A DNA stretch of 64,000 nucleotides, taken from the NCBI RefSeq assembly GCF_009735645.1, contig NZ_CP032550.1, forward strand, positions 558,001-622,000. Reading direction: 5' to 3'. The DNA comes from Microbacterium oryzae. GTDB taxonomy: Bacteria > Actinomycetota > Actinomycetes > Actinomycetales > Microbacteriaceae. This document shows, in pieces, positions 28,948 to 38,659 of the stretch. The number at the start of each line of letters is the position of its first letter. Position 1 is the first letter of the stretch. A model generated the notes under the pieces. The model was given only the letters and a program-made list of their open reading frames with translations, ran no database searches and was not told the DNA's origin. Both the position numbers and the translations under genes were made by a program.

Positions 28948-31900
28948 TCAATCGACCCGCACGGCCGCGCGCGGTCGGCCGAACGGATCCACGAGGACGA
29001 CGGCGGCGGCCGCGCCCGCGGGATCGACCGAGAACGACGGCGCCTCGCCGGTGACGGAGCGGTGGGGAGGCGACTCCAGGAGGGCTCCGGACGGGTCGGC
29101 GAGATACACCACCGCCGTGAACGGGCTGCTGCCCGCGGCGACGAGGGGGAGGCCTGTTACCGTGACGGCGATCCCCGTCGCGTCCGGCGCCGAGGTGACG
29201 GCGGGCTCCGGGCCGTCGACGTCGACCGGGATCGGCGCCGACAGCGGACCCCATGGGGAGAGCACCGCATCCGGCTGTGGAGCGGCGCTCGAGAGGTCGG
29301 GGTCGACGACGACGTCGGCACCCGGCACGGTCGTGCGCTCGGGGGCGAAGCGGACGGAGGCGGCGAGTCGCACCCGAGCCCACGTCGGGACCGGGAACCG
29401 AGCGGTGGCCGTGTGCGATCCGTCCGGCTGCGCGATGAGTGAGATGGTGGTGATCTCGGGCCAGTAGTGCGGATCGGTGTCGTCGATCGCCTCGACGATC
29501 CGTGCCTCGATCGCCCCCGGCATCCGGCTGGACATCGAGGAGGGGACGCCGGACACCGTCACGGTCACCGCCACCTCCCGTGCGTCTCCGTCCGCGATCA
29601 CCTCGGCGGTGAGGCGCGGCAGGGGAGGGACGTCGGCGGTCGGGACGGCGAGGTACGTGGGCGCGACAGCCGCGATGTCGGCCTCGACGCCCTCGGCCTT
29701 CTTCCCGTACGCGTCGACGACGCCGGTGACGGGCACGGCCCGGACGAGCACGAGGTCCGTCGTGGCGCTCGGGACGGCGAGCACTCCGGTAGCGACCCCG
29801 CCGACGACCTCGGCGGTCGCCGCGAGCGTGAATCCCGTGCGCGGTGGGCGGGCGGTCACGGCCAGGATCGCGGCGGCCCGGTCCGGTCGCGGATCGGAGC
29901 GGAAGCCGCTGGGCGGCAGACCGACGGCCGCGCGGACCACCTGCTCCGGGGCGGTGTAGAAGCGGTAGAACGCCGCTCCGGGCGTCGCGCGCACGCTGAG
30001 CCGGACCGCGACGTCCGGGGCAGGACCCGGCCGTCCCGTCATCACGAGCCGCGGCGACACGGAGGGCACCGGGAGGGCGCGCGCGTCGGCCGCATGGACG
30101 ACCGCGGTCGGGTTCGGCGCCACCGACGACGTGCCCGCGCCATCCGTCACCCACGCCTCGATGTGCACGATGCGCTCCTCACCGGGGACGGTGGGCGGCG
30201 CCGGATGGTCGTGCGTCACCGCGGCGTGGCCTGTGGTCACCTCCGGCGTCGCGAGGGGGATGTCCGTGCCGTCGACCCGCAGATGCACGGCGCCGAGCGG
30301 AAGGGCTCCCGGCGCCGTCGTCGGGGAGACGACCACCTCGATGTGGATGGTCCCCGGCGAGGCGGGCTGGGTGCCGGCCGCCGGGAGGCGGGCGAAGGTC
30401 GCCCGCAGCACGGGAGGAACCGGCGGGGCCGGGAGGGGCGGCTCCGCGACGACGCGTCCCGGCTCACCCCATCGCCCGATCCAGTCGCCGAGCTGCACCT
30501 CCCACTCCACGGCCCGCGCGTCGGCCGGCGTCGCGACGGGCACACGTCCGCGGAGCACGGCGTCCGTCATCGGCGGCAGGCCGATGGCCGTCGGCTGCGG
30601 CCATCCCGCGAGGAGCGGACGCGCGACGTCCTCGGACGCGCGGTCGTGCATCGTGACGCGCTCGGGGTCGCCGGGCTCCGAGGCGATCTGCACGAACGAG
30701 ACCGGACCGAACGGCGCGGCCCCGCGCAGCGCGACCGTCTGCTCCCAGGCGTCGGTGCGCTGCGGCGCGGCGCCGACGGGCTCGGCCAGGGTCCACGTCG
30801 CCGGGCCCGATCGCACGGGGGAGGGGGCAGGAGGGAGCGCAGGAGAGCCGTCGACGCTGAGCGGCATCGGCAGCTGGACGAGGTCGACGACCCAGCGCGG
30901 CCGCAGCAGCCGGTTCCCGCGTCCGCCGCCGAACGGGTCGAACGGGTCGGATCGGTGCGGGCGGAACTCCGCTGGCCTCGGGATGTCCGCGGCCCGCGCG
31001 CGCAGCGCCTCCAGCGCGCCGGGCGCCTGCGACTCGTAGACCTCCTCCAGACCGGGAGCGCGATGCACGAACACGGGCGCACGGAGGACGATCATGGGGA
31101 CGAGCGCGACGGCCATCGCCAGTCCGCGTTCCCATCCGCGCGGGATGTCGGTGAACAGGCCCTGACGCGCGAGCCAGCGGGCGACGCCCGGGTCGGCCGC
31201 AGCCACGCCGAGCGCCGAGGCGACGGGGTAGCGCAGTGCCTGCGCACCGCCGACCTCCTGCACGACCTCGCCGCGGCGTCCCGCCAGGATGGCCTCGCCC
31301 GCCACCCGGAGCCATCGCCGGATCGCGTCCGCCTCGTCGACCAGCTGAGCGACGCGGGCGACCTCGTCGTCGGCCGTGTACTCGGGCCACGGCTGGCGCG
31401 GCGCGTAGGGCACCGGCCGGTCGGGGGCGGCGCGCAGCACCCGATCCCTCGCCGATTCGAACGCGACGTTCAGCGGGGCGTATGCGCCGCCCATCGCGTC
31501 CGCGGCGTCCGGGTCCAGCGCGGCGATGTCCAGCACGTCGCCGGTCCAGTCCCGCTCGCGCGGGACGGAGCTCGCCCACATCTCGATGACGGTTCCGCGG
31601 CCGGTCACCCGGACCCGGGTGATGTCGCTCGCGGCCACGACGCACATGCCCTGGTCGGGGTCCAGGTCGCGGGCCGTGATCTCGATGTACTCGCCGTTCG
31701 GGGCGGTCCGCTCGGCGACGACGGCGATGCGCAGGCGGCCGTCGGCCTGGACTCCGAACCACCCGGTCATCTGATCGGGCGCGCTGTCGACGGTGAGAAG
31801 CAGATCGTGGTCCTCGTCGACGTCCCAGGGGCCCGTCGTGTCGCGATCCGATCGGACGTCCCGCGACTCGGTGCCGTCGATGGGGGAGTCGCAGACGACG

Positions 31901-32049
31901 ACGGGGCCGGCGGGGAGGACGCCGGCGGGCGGGATGATGCGCCAGTGCACGCCCTCCGGCACGCGGTCGTCACTCGGAACCGGTCGGCCGTGTCGGATGA
32001 GGGCCGCCTCGGCGTACCCCTCGTCATGAACGGCGAGGTAGCTGCTCAC
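28948..32049 (-). CDS. Large beta-rich protein of unknown function (cluster ORF B)
   Basis: Predicted 1033-residue protein starting at GTG 32049 (VSSYLAVHDEGYAEAALIRHG), with AAGGAG 5 bases upstream; its start overlaps the stop of ORF A in GTGA, so the two are coupled. There is no signal peptide or membrane helix. Residues ~1-330 are mixed alpha/beta; ~550-1033 contain several stretches resembling Ig/fibronectin-like beta domains (FRSDPRPDRAAAILAVTARP; VRLAASVRFAPERTTV). Pro/Ala-rich linkers separate blocks. I do not recognise the family. Its size and modular beta structure suggest a structural or binding protein made together with ORF A. Confidence 0.7.
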   Translation of the reverse strand: MSSYLAVHDEGYAEAALIRHGRPVPSDDRVPEGVHWRIIPPAGVLPAGPVVVCDSPIDGTESRDVRSDRDTTGPWDVDEDHDLLLTVDSAPDQMTGWFGVQADGRLRIAVVAERTAPNGEYIEITARDLDPDQGMCVVAASDITRVRVTGRGTVIEMWASSVPRERDWTGDVLDIAALDPDAADAMGGAYAPLNVAFESARDRVLRAAPDRPVPYAPRQPWPEYTADDEVARVAQLVDEADAIRRWLRVAGEAILAGRRGEVVQEVGGAQALRYPVASALGVAAADPGVARWLARQGLFTDIPRGWERGLAMAVALVPMIVLRAPVFVHRAPGLEEVYESQAPGALEALRARAADIPRPAEFRPHRSDPFDPFGGGRGNRLLRPRWVVDLVQLPMPLSVDGSPALPPAPSPVRSGPATWTLAEPVGAAPQRTDAWEQTVALRGAAPFGPVSFVQIASEPGDPERVTMHDRASEDVARPLLAGWPQPTAIGLPPMTDAVLRGRVPVATPADARAVEWEVQLGDWIGRWGEPGRVVAEPPLPAPPVPPVLRATFARLPAAGTQPASPGTIHIEVVVSPTTAPGALPLGAVHLRVDGTDIPLATPEVTTGHAAVTHDHPAPPTVPGEERIVHIEAWVTDGAGTSSVAPNPTAVVHAADARALPVPSVSPRLVMTGRPGPAPDVAVRLSVRATPGAAFYRFYTAPEQVVRAAVGLPPSGFRSDPRPDRAAAILAVTARPPRTGFTLAATAEVVGGVATGVLAVPSATTDLVLVRAVPVTGVVDAYGKKAEGVEADIAAVAPTYLAVPTADVPPLPRLTAEVIADGDAREVAVTVTVSGVPSSMSSRMPGAIEARIVEAIDDTDPHYWPEITTISLIAQPDGSHTATARFPVPTWARVRLAASVRFAPERTTVPGADVVVDPDLSSAAPQPDAVLSPWGPLSAPIPVDVDGPEPAVTSAPDATGIAVTVTGLPLVAAGSSPFTAVVYLADPSGALLESPPHRSVTGEAPSFSVDPAGAAAAVVLVDPFGRPRAAVRVD

Positions 32050-35000
32050 GGCCGGCTCCTTCCCACGATCGCCGACGACGCGAACGCCGGCGCGACGGGC
32101 ACGGTGATCCGCATCCAGAACCCGCTTCCCCGATCCGTCACCCGCAGGCGCAGGGCGCGCGGGGCGGTGGGCGCGATCGGGGTCGCCAAGAGCCAGAGTG
32201 CGCGGGTGCCGGTGCGGTCGCGGCGGCGGATCGGAAGCGGCACGGCGACGGAGTCCGTGCGGAAGTACACGGCCTCCTGAACGTCCATGCGCGCGCCGGC
32301 CTGTCGGACGAGCGGCTCGGACGCCTCCAGCAGCAGGCCGCTGACGGCCCAGGCGCCGTCGGGGAGCCTCGCCCACAGGAGGCTGCTCCGGCCGCGCGAG
32401 GGCGCGCCGCCGGAATCGGGCTCGGGAACGCGCAGCGGCGGGAGATCGAGCGCCGAGATGGCGGCCTCGAGCTCGTCGTCGTCTGTGCTGAGGCCCGCGG
32501 CGAGTGCGGGCGCGGGCGTCACCGGCAGATGCCCGGATGCCGAGGCCGCCGCGATCGCCTTCGTGCTGGTCGAGCGGGTGAATCCAAGCGAGGCGACCAG
32601 TTCCGCGGGCCCGGCGAATGCGCTCGTGACGAAGGTGATCCCGCGCAGCTGCGCGCTCGCCGAGGTCGCCCGCTTCCCCTTCGGCGGCAGCGCGACCGAG
32701 AGGTCGTACGGCGTGCTCGGCTGCAGCGCCGCCGGCCACACCGCCTCCGCCTCTCGAGGAGGAAGGGGACAGGCGGAGGCTGCGCTCGCCGCGGCGACCG
32801 GGTCGGCGAACGGGGGCGCGAGCGCGCCGTAGAGCCCGATGATCTCCGGGCGACGGTAGAGCGGGGGCCCAGGGCGATCGGTCGGCTTGAGGAGCAGCCC
32901 GAGATCGCGACCGTACGTGCTGGCCAGCGCGCGCACGTGCGGAGCGCGGAATCGGGCGGATGGCCGATCCCGCGTGAAGACGAACCGCTCGTGGTCGGCG
33001 ACCGAGTAGCCGACGAGGTAGCGATCGAGGTACTCCACCTTGAAGGTGTCGACCGCGAACGACGCGAGCGGGCCGCCGCCGATCGAGCTCTTCCAGACGG
33101 TGATCGGGGCGGCGCCGGCGGGCGGCACGGGTGCGGTGCGGAAGAACCAGGTGGCGGTGCGGGCGGTGCCGTCCTCGCGGTCGGGCGGTGCGCCGGAACC
33201 GTCGTCCGTGAGCCGTGTCCACGCGAGGGCGACCGACAGTCGATAGCGGGTGCCGGGCGCGAGGACGGTCCTCAGCGCGCTCACGTCCTTGCCGGGCGTC
33301 GCCTCCGTCGCGTCTGCGCCCGCGCTGGCGTTCCGGCCGTCCTCGGCGGCGGCCGCCGCCGCAGCGTCCGCGGAGCTGCAGGCATACAGGCCGATGACGT
33401 CCACGGAGGCCGCCCAGGTGAGGGTCCACGACACCGCGGTGACGCGTCGGCGCGAGGGCAGCTCCAGAATGACGACGGCATCCGCCTCGGTCGCGTCGCC
33501 AGCAGGGGACGGCTCCACGCGGATGCCGGCGACCGCCTCGGTGCCGCCGTCCTCCGTATGGACCGACGCGCGGAGGCTCCGGCGCAGCCGCTCGATCCCG
33601 CGGGGCGCCTCCTGTCCGAGGAGCTGCACGGCCAGGACGAGGTCGCCGGCGTCGGCCGGCTCGTCGAGCAGGATCCGGTACGTCGTCTCGCCGCCCTCGT
33701 ACGGCAGGGCGACCCACCTCGGGGAGCGCGTGCGGAAGGCGCCGACGAAGGACTCGTCCTCGCCCGCTCCGCCCGCCGGCACGGACACCGGCATCTCCTC
33801 GGCGTATCCGATCGGCCCCTCCGACCAATCCACGCTCGACTGACCCCAGGTGGTCTCCCGCGTCGGCGCCTCGATGCGGAAGCCGACGCCATGCGCGAAC
33901 GACGAGAAGGGGGAGAAGGCCGCGAGGCCCCCACGCCGCGCGACGTGCCACGACCCCGACGCGGGCGATCGGCGTGCGTCGACGCCGTAGGTCCACGCCC
34001 AGCCCGCGGAGAACGTGAGACCGCAGAGGCCGACCGCGCCGCGGACGGCGTCCTCCACCGCCGCGCGCTCGCCCGCGTGGACGAACGACAGCCATCGTGC
34101 GCGGGTGAGCAGGGCCAGCTGGCGTGCGGACGAGATCGCGGCTGCGTCGGCGGGGAGGCCGAGAGCGGGCTGCCAGGCGGACCGCGTCAGATCGACGGCG
34201 GCGCCCGCGAGGTCGCCGTCGGCGTCCACAGGTTCGAGCGTCACCGCGGTGAGGCGCCACTCGAAGGTCGTCGTGCCGGCACCGCTCCTGCCTCCGTTGG
34301 TCGCGCCGTTCTCTCCGGGCACGCCGGCCTCGGGAATCGGCGCGATCGGGAAGGTCAGAAGTGGAGTCGTGTCCGTCCACACCGTGGGGGCTGCGGACCA
34401 GCTTGCGGGGGCCGCCGGACCGGCCGGCGCAGGCGCTGCTCCTTCCGCCCCGAGGTTCGGCACGAGCGGGCGCGCGTCGGGGAGCACATGACCGAGGCCG
34501 TCGGCGAGGTCGATGCGCGGCCAGGGCCAGTCGTCGGCCCCCGGCTCGATCGGAGCGGCGGCCGCCGGGTCGACGGCGCCGAGCTCGATGCATCCCTCGA
34601 GCGTCGTGAACCACAGGTCCACCTCCGCGCAGACCCGCAGGTGGAAGTCGAGGCGGCTGTCCGGCCCGATCTGCACCTGCAGCAGCGCGTCGACCCCGAG
34701 CGTGAACGGGCCGATGCCGACCTCGCCCGACAGTCGGCCATCCGCCCACACCATGACCGGCCGCGTGCCGATCGCGGCGATGAGGCTCGTGGAGACGCTC
34801 GCCCACAGCACGCCGCGCACGCCGAAGGTCTTCGAGAAGCCCGCACCGAGCGCGATCGCGAAGCCCTGCGGAGAGATGCTCTGCCCCGCCACGCTCGGGA
34901 TGCCCTCGCCGCTGACCATGAGGAACGCCCATCCGGTCGTCTCGAGCGGGCCGAGACCCGGGAACACACGCGCCTGCAGGGGGCCCGGAGGGCGCGAGGG

Positions 35001-37238
35001 ATGCGCGCCGATCCCCTCGTCGCTGCCCGCGCGCAGATACCACGCGCTCGCATCGCCGAAGGCGTATCGGGCGGCGATGGGCAGGCGCACGTCCACGACG
35101 AACGGCACCGTGTACCGGCCCTCGACGCCGACGAGCAGCTCGCTGCTCGTCGCGGACACGCCGCCGAGGAGCGACAGGCCGGTGCCCGGCGCCACGTCGG
35201 CTCCGCCGGCCTCGAGAGCGGCCATGGTCTGCCGCGCCGCCCGGAACAGCTGCGCGTTGACGCCGAGGCGCAGCGCGAAGTCGGGCACGGTGACGCCGAG
35301 CACGCCGAGGGCGTTGAAGGTCAGCCCGCCGTCGGGCACGGTCCCGATCACGACGCCGGCGCCGATCGTCACCTGACCCTCCGCGACGTCCAGTCCATTC
35401 CACGGCTTCCAGGCGCGCAGCTTCTTCAGGGGATCGGCGGTCTGGCCCGGTTCGGGAGTGAGCGGTGTCATCGCGGCGTTCGCGCCGAACGAGGCGGCGA
35501 TCGAGTACACGCCGAGTCCGGTGGGGCCGAGCGGGATCGCGGCGGGCAGGTCGAGGCCCATCCCGAACGCGTACTGCGTGACGCCGCCCGCCTTTCTCAA
35601 TCCGAAGACGAGGAAGCCGCCGACGTTCAGCGGCACGAGCGTCCCCCAGAGGGAGACCGCGATCCCGTCGTTGCCGACGTCCCCGCCGAGCTCGAATCTC
35701 CCGCCGCCGACGACGACGCCCGGAAGGTCGAGCCGCGCGTCGAAGCCGCGGACGCCGAAGGTCGGCGACCCGCCATCCCAGGTGCCGCGCACGGTCGCGC
35801 CGGAGATCTTCACGGGGCCGAGGTCCATGGCGAACCGCAGGTCGACCTCCACCCAGGTCGATCCGCTACCCGATCGCGTCCCCACGATCTGCAGGATGTC
35901 CTTGGGAATCGCCGGCGTCGTGATCTGCCAGCCGCCCGGATCGACGACGTCGCAGCGCGCCGTGCGGAAGTCGATGTCCAGCGCGCTCGCGGCGTCCGCG
36001 CCGCCGGTCAGCGCGTCGAGGTCAATTGTGGCGGCGATGCCCCGCCATCGCACGCGCATCGGACGGTCGGCATCCATCGAGATCTCCGCGATCCCGAGGT
36101 CCATCGTGGTGAACCGGATCCCGCCGGAGATGTCGAGGGAGACCGCGAGAACTCCGGACGCGGGCGCTGCCTGCAGGGTGACGCTGTCGAGCGCGTAGTC
36201 GCCGCGGGTCGCCACCGCGCCGCCGAGTGCGGACGCGGCGCCGTAGAGGGCGGCGAGCGAGGCCGGGGCCATCGCCCCCAGCTGCGCGGCGATCGCCGGG
36301 CCCAGGACGAACGTGATGCCGAGCGCGATCTCGCCCGGTGAGGTGCCGCCGCCCGACACCAGGCCATCGGGCTGATCGGACTGCGCCGTGACGGCGATGG
36401 TCACCTCGTCGGGTGCCGCCGGAGGTCGCGTGAGGACGGCGCGGACGGTCACCGCGCCCCGGATGGTGGGGCCGGATGCTCCGAGAGGATGGGCGCCCGC
36501 CGGCAGCGTCAGGGCGACGTCGGCGACGGTCGGGACGAGGTCGGACAGCGCGAAGACATCGGGGAGATCGAAGGTCAGCGTGGCGGACACGCGCGGGTCC
36601 GGCTGCGAGAGCGTCACGGTGAGGCTCTGCGCGCCGGGCGCTCCGCTGAGCGCCGTCGTCAGCGCGAGACCGCCGAGCAGCGGCACGGCGGCCGGCAGGA
36701 CGAGGGTCATCTCGGCGAGATCGACGACGTTCTCCACGATCGCGAAGGAGGCCGGAAGAGTCAGACCGAACCCCGCGGGAAGCAGAACGCTTCGGGCGGA
36801 TGGCGTGACGGCGACGTTCTCGAGGGACACCCGGCTCCCGGTCGAAGACAGATGTACGGCCAGCGCGCCGTCGAGATTCACGACGAGGGGCGCGCCGGTC
36901 GTCGTGAAGACCTCGCGGGCGGTCGCTCCCGCGCCCTGGCGCATCACCGTCGCCGTCGCCAGCCCGGGAACAGGCGCGTCGACCCCGGCGACGGCGAGTG
37001 TGAGCTTCGCGCCGTCTCCGCCCTCCTCGGCGAGCGTCCAGTCGAGCGCGGTGCCGGCGGGCAACGAGGCGCCGAGAGCGACAGGCAGCGCCGAGCCGAT
37101 CGTGAGCGCACCTGCGGCGGGCAGCGGCCCGACCGGCCCGGGCACCGGATCGAGGCGCTCCAGCAGCGTCGCCACCGACGCGGGGATCACGACGCCCTCG
37201 AGCACGCCGAAGTCCTTGAGCAACGAGAACATGGCCAT
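32046..37238 (-). CDS. Giant glycine- and beta-rich protein (cluster ORF A)
   Basis: Predicted 1730-residue protein. ATG 37238 (MAMFSLLKDFGVLEGVVIPA) is preferred: GAGGA lies 7 bases upstream; an upstream ATG at 37387 would add unconserved Arg-rich sequence. Residues ~1-950 are built of short strands with hydrophobic/Gly alternation (LDLPGVVVGGGRFELGGDV; GVGLDL-like turns; RLSGEVGIGPFTLGVDALLQ; CAEVDLWFTTLEGCIELGA), reminiscent of DUF6603-type large beta proteins, a tentative match. Residues ~1000-1730 are Ala/Pro-rich with fibronectin-like segments. No signal peptide, membrane helix or enzymatic motif is visible. Base use is host-like. It is coupled to ORF B. Confidence 0.7.
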   Translation of the reverse strand: MAMFSLLKDFGVLEGVVIPASVATLLERLDPVPGPVGPLPAAGALTIGSALPVALGASLPAGTALDWTLAEEGGDGAKLTLAVAGVDAPVPGLATATVMRQGAGATAREVFTTTGAPLVVNLDGALAVHLSSTGSRVSLENVAVTPSARSVLLPAGFGLTLPASFAIVENVVDLAEMTLVLPAAVPLLGGLALTTALSGAPGAQSLTVTLSQPDPRVSATLTFDLPDVFALSDLVPTVADVALTLPAGAHPLGASGPTIRGAVTVRAVLTRPPAAPDEVTIAVTAQSDQPDGLVSGGGTSPGEIALGITFVLGPAIAAQLGAMAPASLAALYGAASALGGAVATRGDYALDSVTLQAAPASGVLAVSLDISGGIRFTTMDLGIAEISMDADRPMRVRWRGIAATIDLDALTGGADAASALDIDFRTARCDVVDPGGWQITTPAIPKDILQIVGTRSGSGSTWVEVDLRFAMDLGPVKISGATVRGTWDGGSPTFGVRGFDARLDLPGVVVGGGRFELGGDVGNDGIAVSLWGTLVPLNVGGFLVFGLRKAGGVTQYAFGMGLDLPAAIPLGPTGLGVYSIAASFGANAAMTPLTPEPGQTADPLKKLRAWKPWNGLDVAEGQVTIGAGVVIGTVPDGGLTFNALGVLGVTVPDFALRLGVNAQLFRAARQTMAALEAGGADVAPGTGLSLLGGVSATSSELLVGVEGRYTVPFVVDVRLPIAARYAFGDASAWYLRAGSDEGIGAHPSRPPGPLQARVFPGLGPLETTGWAFLMVSGEGIPSVAGQSISPQGFAIALGAGFSKTFGVRGVLWASVSTSLIAAIGTRPVMVWADGRLSGEVGIGPFTLGVDALLQVQIGPDSRLDFHLRVCAEVDLWFTTLEGCIELGAVDPAAAAPIEPGADDWPWPRIDLADGLGHVLPDARPLVPNLGAEGAAPAPAGPAAPASWSAAPTVWTDTTPLLTFPIAPIPEAGVPGENGATNGGRSGAGTTTFEWRLTAVTLEPVDADGDLAGAAVDLTRSAWQPALGLPADAAAISSARQLALLTRARWLSFVHAGERAAVEDAVRGAVGLCGLTFSAGWAWTYGVDARRSPASGSWHVARRGGLAAFSPFSSFAHGVGFRIEAPTRETTWGQSSVDWSEGPIGYAEEMPVSVPAGGAGEDESFVGAFRTRSPRWVALPYEGGETTYRILLDEPADAGDLVLAVQLLGQEAPRGIERLRRSLRASVHTEDGGTEAVAGIRVEPSPAGDATEADAVVILELPSRRRVTAVSWTLTWAASVDVIGLYACSSADAAAAAAAEDGRNASAGADATEATPGKDVSALRTVLAPGTRYRLSVALAWTRLTDDGSGAPPDREDGTARTATWFFRTAPVPPAGAAPITVWKSSIGGGPLASFAVDTFKVEYLDRYLVGYSVADHERFVFTRDRPSARFRAPHVRALASTYGRDLGLLLKPTDRPGPPLYRRPEIIGLYGALAPPFADPVAAASAASACPLPPREAEAVWPAALQPSTPYDLSVALPPKGKRATSASAQLRGITFVTSAFAGPAELVASLGFTRSTSTKAIAAASASGHLPVTPAPALAAGLSTDDDELEAAISALDLPPLRVPEPDSGGAPSRGRSSLLWARLPDGAWAVSGLLLEASEPLVRQAGARMDVQEAVYFRTDSVAVPLPIRRRDRTGTRALWLLATPIAPTAPRALRLRVTDRGSGFWMRITVPVAPAFASSAIVGRSRP

Positions 37239-37440
37239 CTCGGCGTCCTCAGGAAGGTGCGAAGTGCGGTGAAGAGGGGAGCTGCCGGACGGCTGCTCCG
37301 AGGACACGCCGGTCGTCGTGCACGACACGTCTTCCCGGCGCCTGCGGGCTGTCCGAGGCTCCCCGACGGTGTCTCGGATGGCGCTCATGATGCGCCTCTC
37401 GGAGCAGCTCCGCAAGGGCTTCGTCAGCGGCCGACGGTCG

Positions 37441-38466
37441 TCACGACGGCATCCGAGGTCCTGTCGCGATCGACCCGTCTCGCAGCATGGCGCGTCGCCG
37501 GATCGCGCGGACGGAGTGCGCGGCGCGCGGCAGGCGCCGTCCGGCATACTGCACGCCGCCGCCCAGCCGCAGGAACACCGCCGCCCACGTGGCGATGCCG
37601 CGTTCGAGAAGCCACGCCGGCACCCAGAGCAGTGTCGCCGCGGGGAAGACCGCGCGCCCGCCGTCACGACGACGACCGCGCTCTGCGACGACCATCAGCA
37701 CCACGGCCATCCCGAGCAGCGCTCGAGGGCGCCTGAACAGGAGGATCAGGACGGGCAGGATGGCCGCCTCCAGCGCGAGACGCCAGGGCTGCGCGAAGCT
37801 GTCGTAAGCCTGCCGGACCCGCTGCGAGAGGAAATGGCGCGCGGATGGCGGGCGCCGCAGGACGAGGATGTCCGGACGGTCTCTCACGCGACCGCCCGCC
37901 GCGCGCACCGTGCGCTCGAGCTCGAGGTTCTCGAAGAGCACGTCGGCGTCGTACCCGCCCGTCGCTTCCAGAATCGAGCGGCGCACGCCGTAGGTGCCGG
38001 GGTAGTCCCATCCCAGGCCGCGGTTGATCAGGGTGCGCGCGGTGTCCCAGCGCGCGTGCCAGGGAAGCGGCGCGAAGTGGTTCTGCGGTCTGACGAGGTC
38101 TGCGGTGGCGAGGCCGCCCACGACAGCGGCCAGCGACTCGCGCTCGTACCGCACGTCGTCGTCCGCGATCACGATCGCCTCGTGCCTGGCCATCCCGATG
38201 CCGGTGAGGACGCCGCGCACCTTGCCGTTGGCTCCGTCGGCCACCGTGACCGGGACGTGACGCACGAGCCCGCGCCAGGCCCTGGCATGAGCCGCGAAGT
38301 GCCCGGCGTCCGAGCCGTCGACGACGGTGACATCGACCCACGCGCGCAGCCGTCGGAGATAGCTCGTCAGCTCCTCGAGGCCCTCGTCGGAGCTCCAGCG
38401 CAGCGGCAGGATGTACTCGGCCGCGATCGGGGCGGCGACGTGCGCTGCCCCCGCGGCATCAGTCAT
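37441..38466 (-). CDS. Glycosyltransferase family 2, membrane-associated
   Basis: Predicted 341-residue GT-A fold glycosyltransferase. The nucleotide-sugar/metal region is IVIADDDVRYE (~95-105), with ADLVRPQNHF and GGYDADVLFENLELERTVRA as acceptor and catalytic-base region. Two or three hydrophobic segments follow (~228-262 and ~280-305), so the enzyme is membrane-anchored with its active site in the cytosol. Donor and acceptor are unknown. The start overlaps the end of the CDGSH gene by 8 bases. It lies about 200 bases upstream of the giant-protein cluster on the same strand. Confidence 0.85.
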   Translation of the reverse strand: MTDAAGAAHVAAPIAAEYILPLRWSSDEGLEELTSYLRRLRAWVDVTVVDGSDAGHFAAHARAWRGLVRHVPVTVADGANGKVRGVLTGIGMARHEAIVIADDDVRYERESLAAVVGGLATADLVRPQNHFAPLPWHARWDTARTLINRGLGWDYPGTYGVRRSILEATGGYDADVLFENLELERTVRAAGGRVRDRPDILVLRRPPSARHFLSQRVRQAYDSFAQPWRLALEAAILPVLILLFRRPRALLGMAVVLMVVAERGRRRDGGRAVFPAATLLWVPAWLLERGIATWAAVFLRLGGGVQYAGRRLPRAAHSVRAIRRRAMLRDGSIATGPRMPS

Positions 38467-38659
38467 CCGTGCGGAAGCCGGCGGCCTTGTGCGTGCCGTC
38501 GCAGAAGGGCTTGATCGTCGAGAGCCCGCAGCGGCAGAGGGCGACCGTGCGGCGGCTCCGGGGGATCGGCTCCCCGTCCGCGGTCACGAGATCGACGTCG
38601 CCGCGCAGCAGCAGCGGCCCATCCGGATACGGCGTGAGCGTGGGGCGGGGCTCAGGCAT
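38459..38659 (-). CDS. CDGSH-type iron-sulfur protein
   Basis: 66-residue redox protein. The 3Cys-1His [2Fe-2S] ligands are C42, C44, C53 and H57 in LCRCGLSTIKPFCDGTHKAAGF, the CDGSH (mitoNEET-like) signature. It is read in one unit with the haem-oxygenase-like enzyme (8-base overlap at the start) and the glycosyltransferase (8-base overlap at the end). It may pass electrons to the upstream iron enzyme. Confidence 0.9.
   Translation of the reverse strand: MPEPRPTLTPYPDGPLLLRGDVDLVTADGEPIPRSRRTVALCRCGLSTIKPFCDGTHKAAGFRTDD

Noticed and set aside
28948..35403. A 2151-codon open frame on the minus strand
   Set aside because: Its end is ORF B, but the upstream 1100 codons only read ORF A in a shifted frame with Arg/Ala low-complexity composition. 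The true start is GTG 32049 with a ribosome-binding site.
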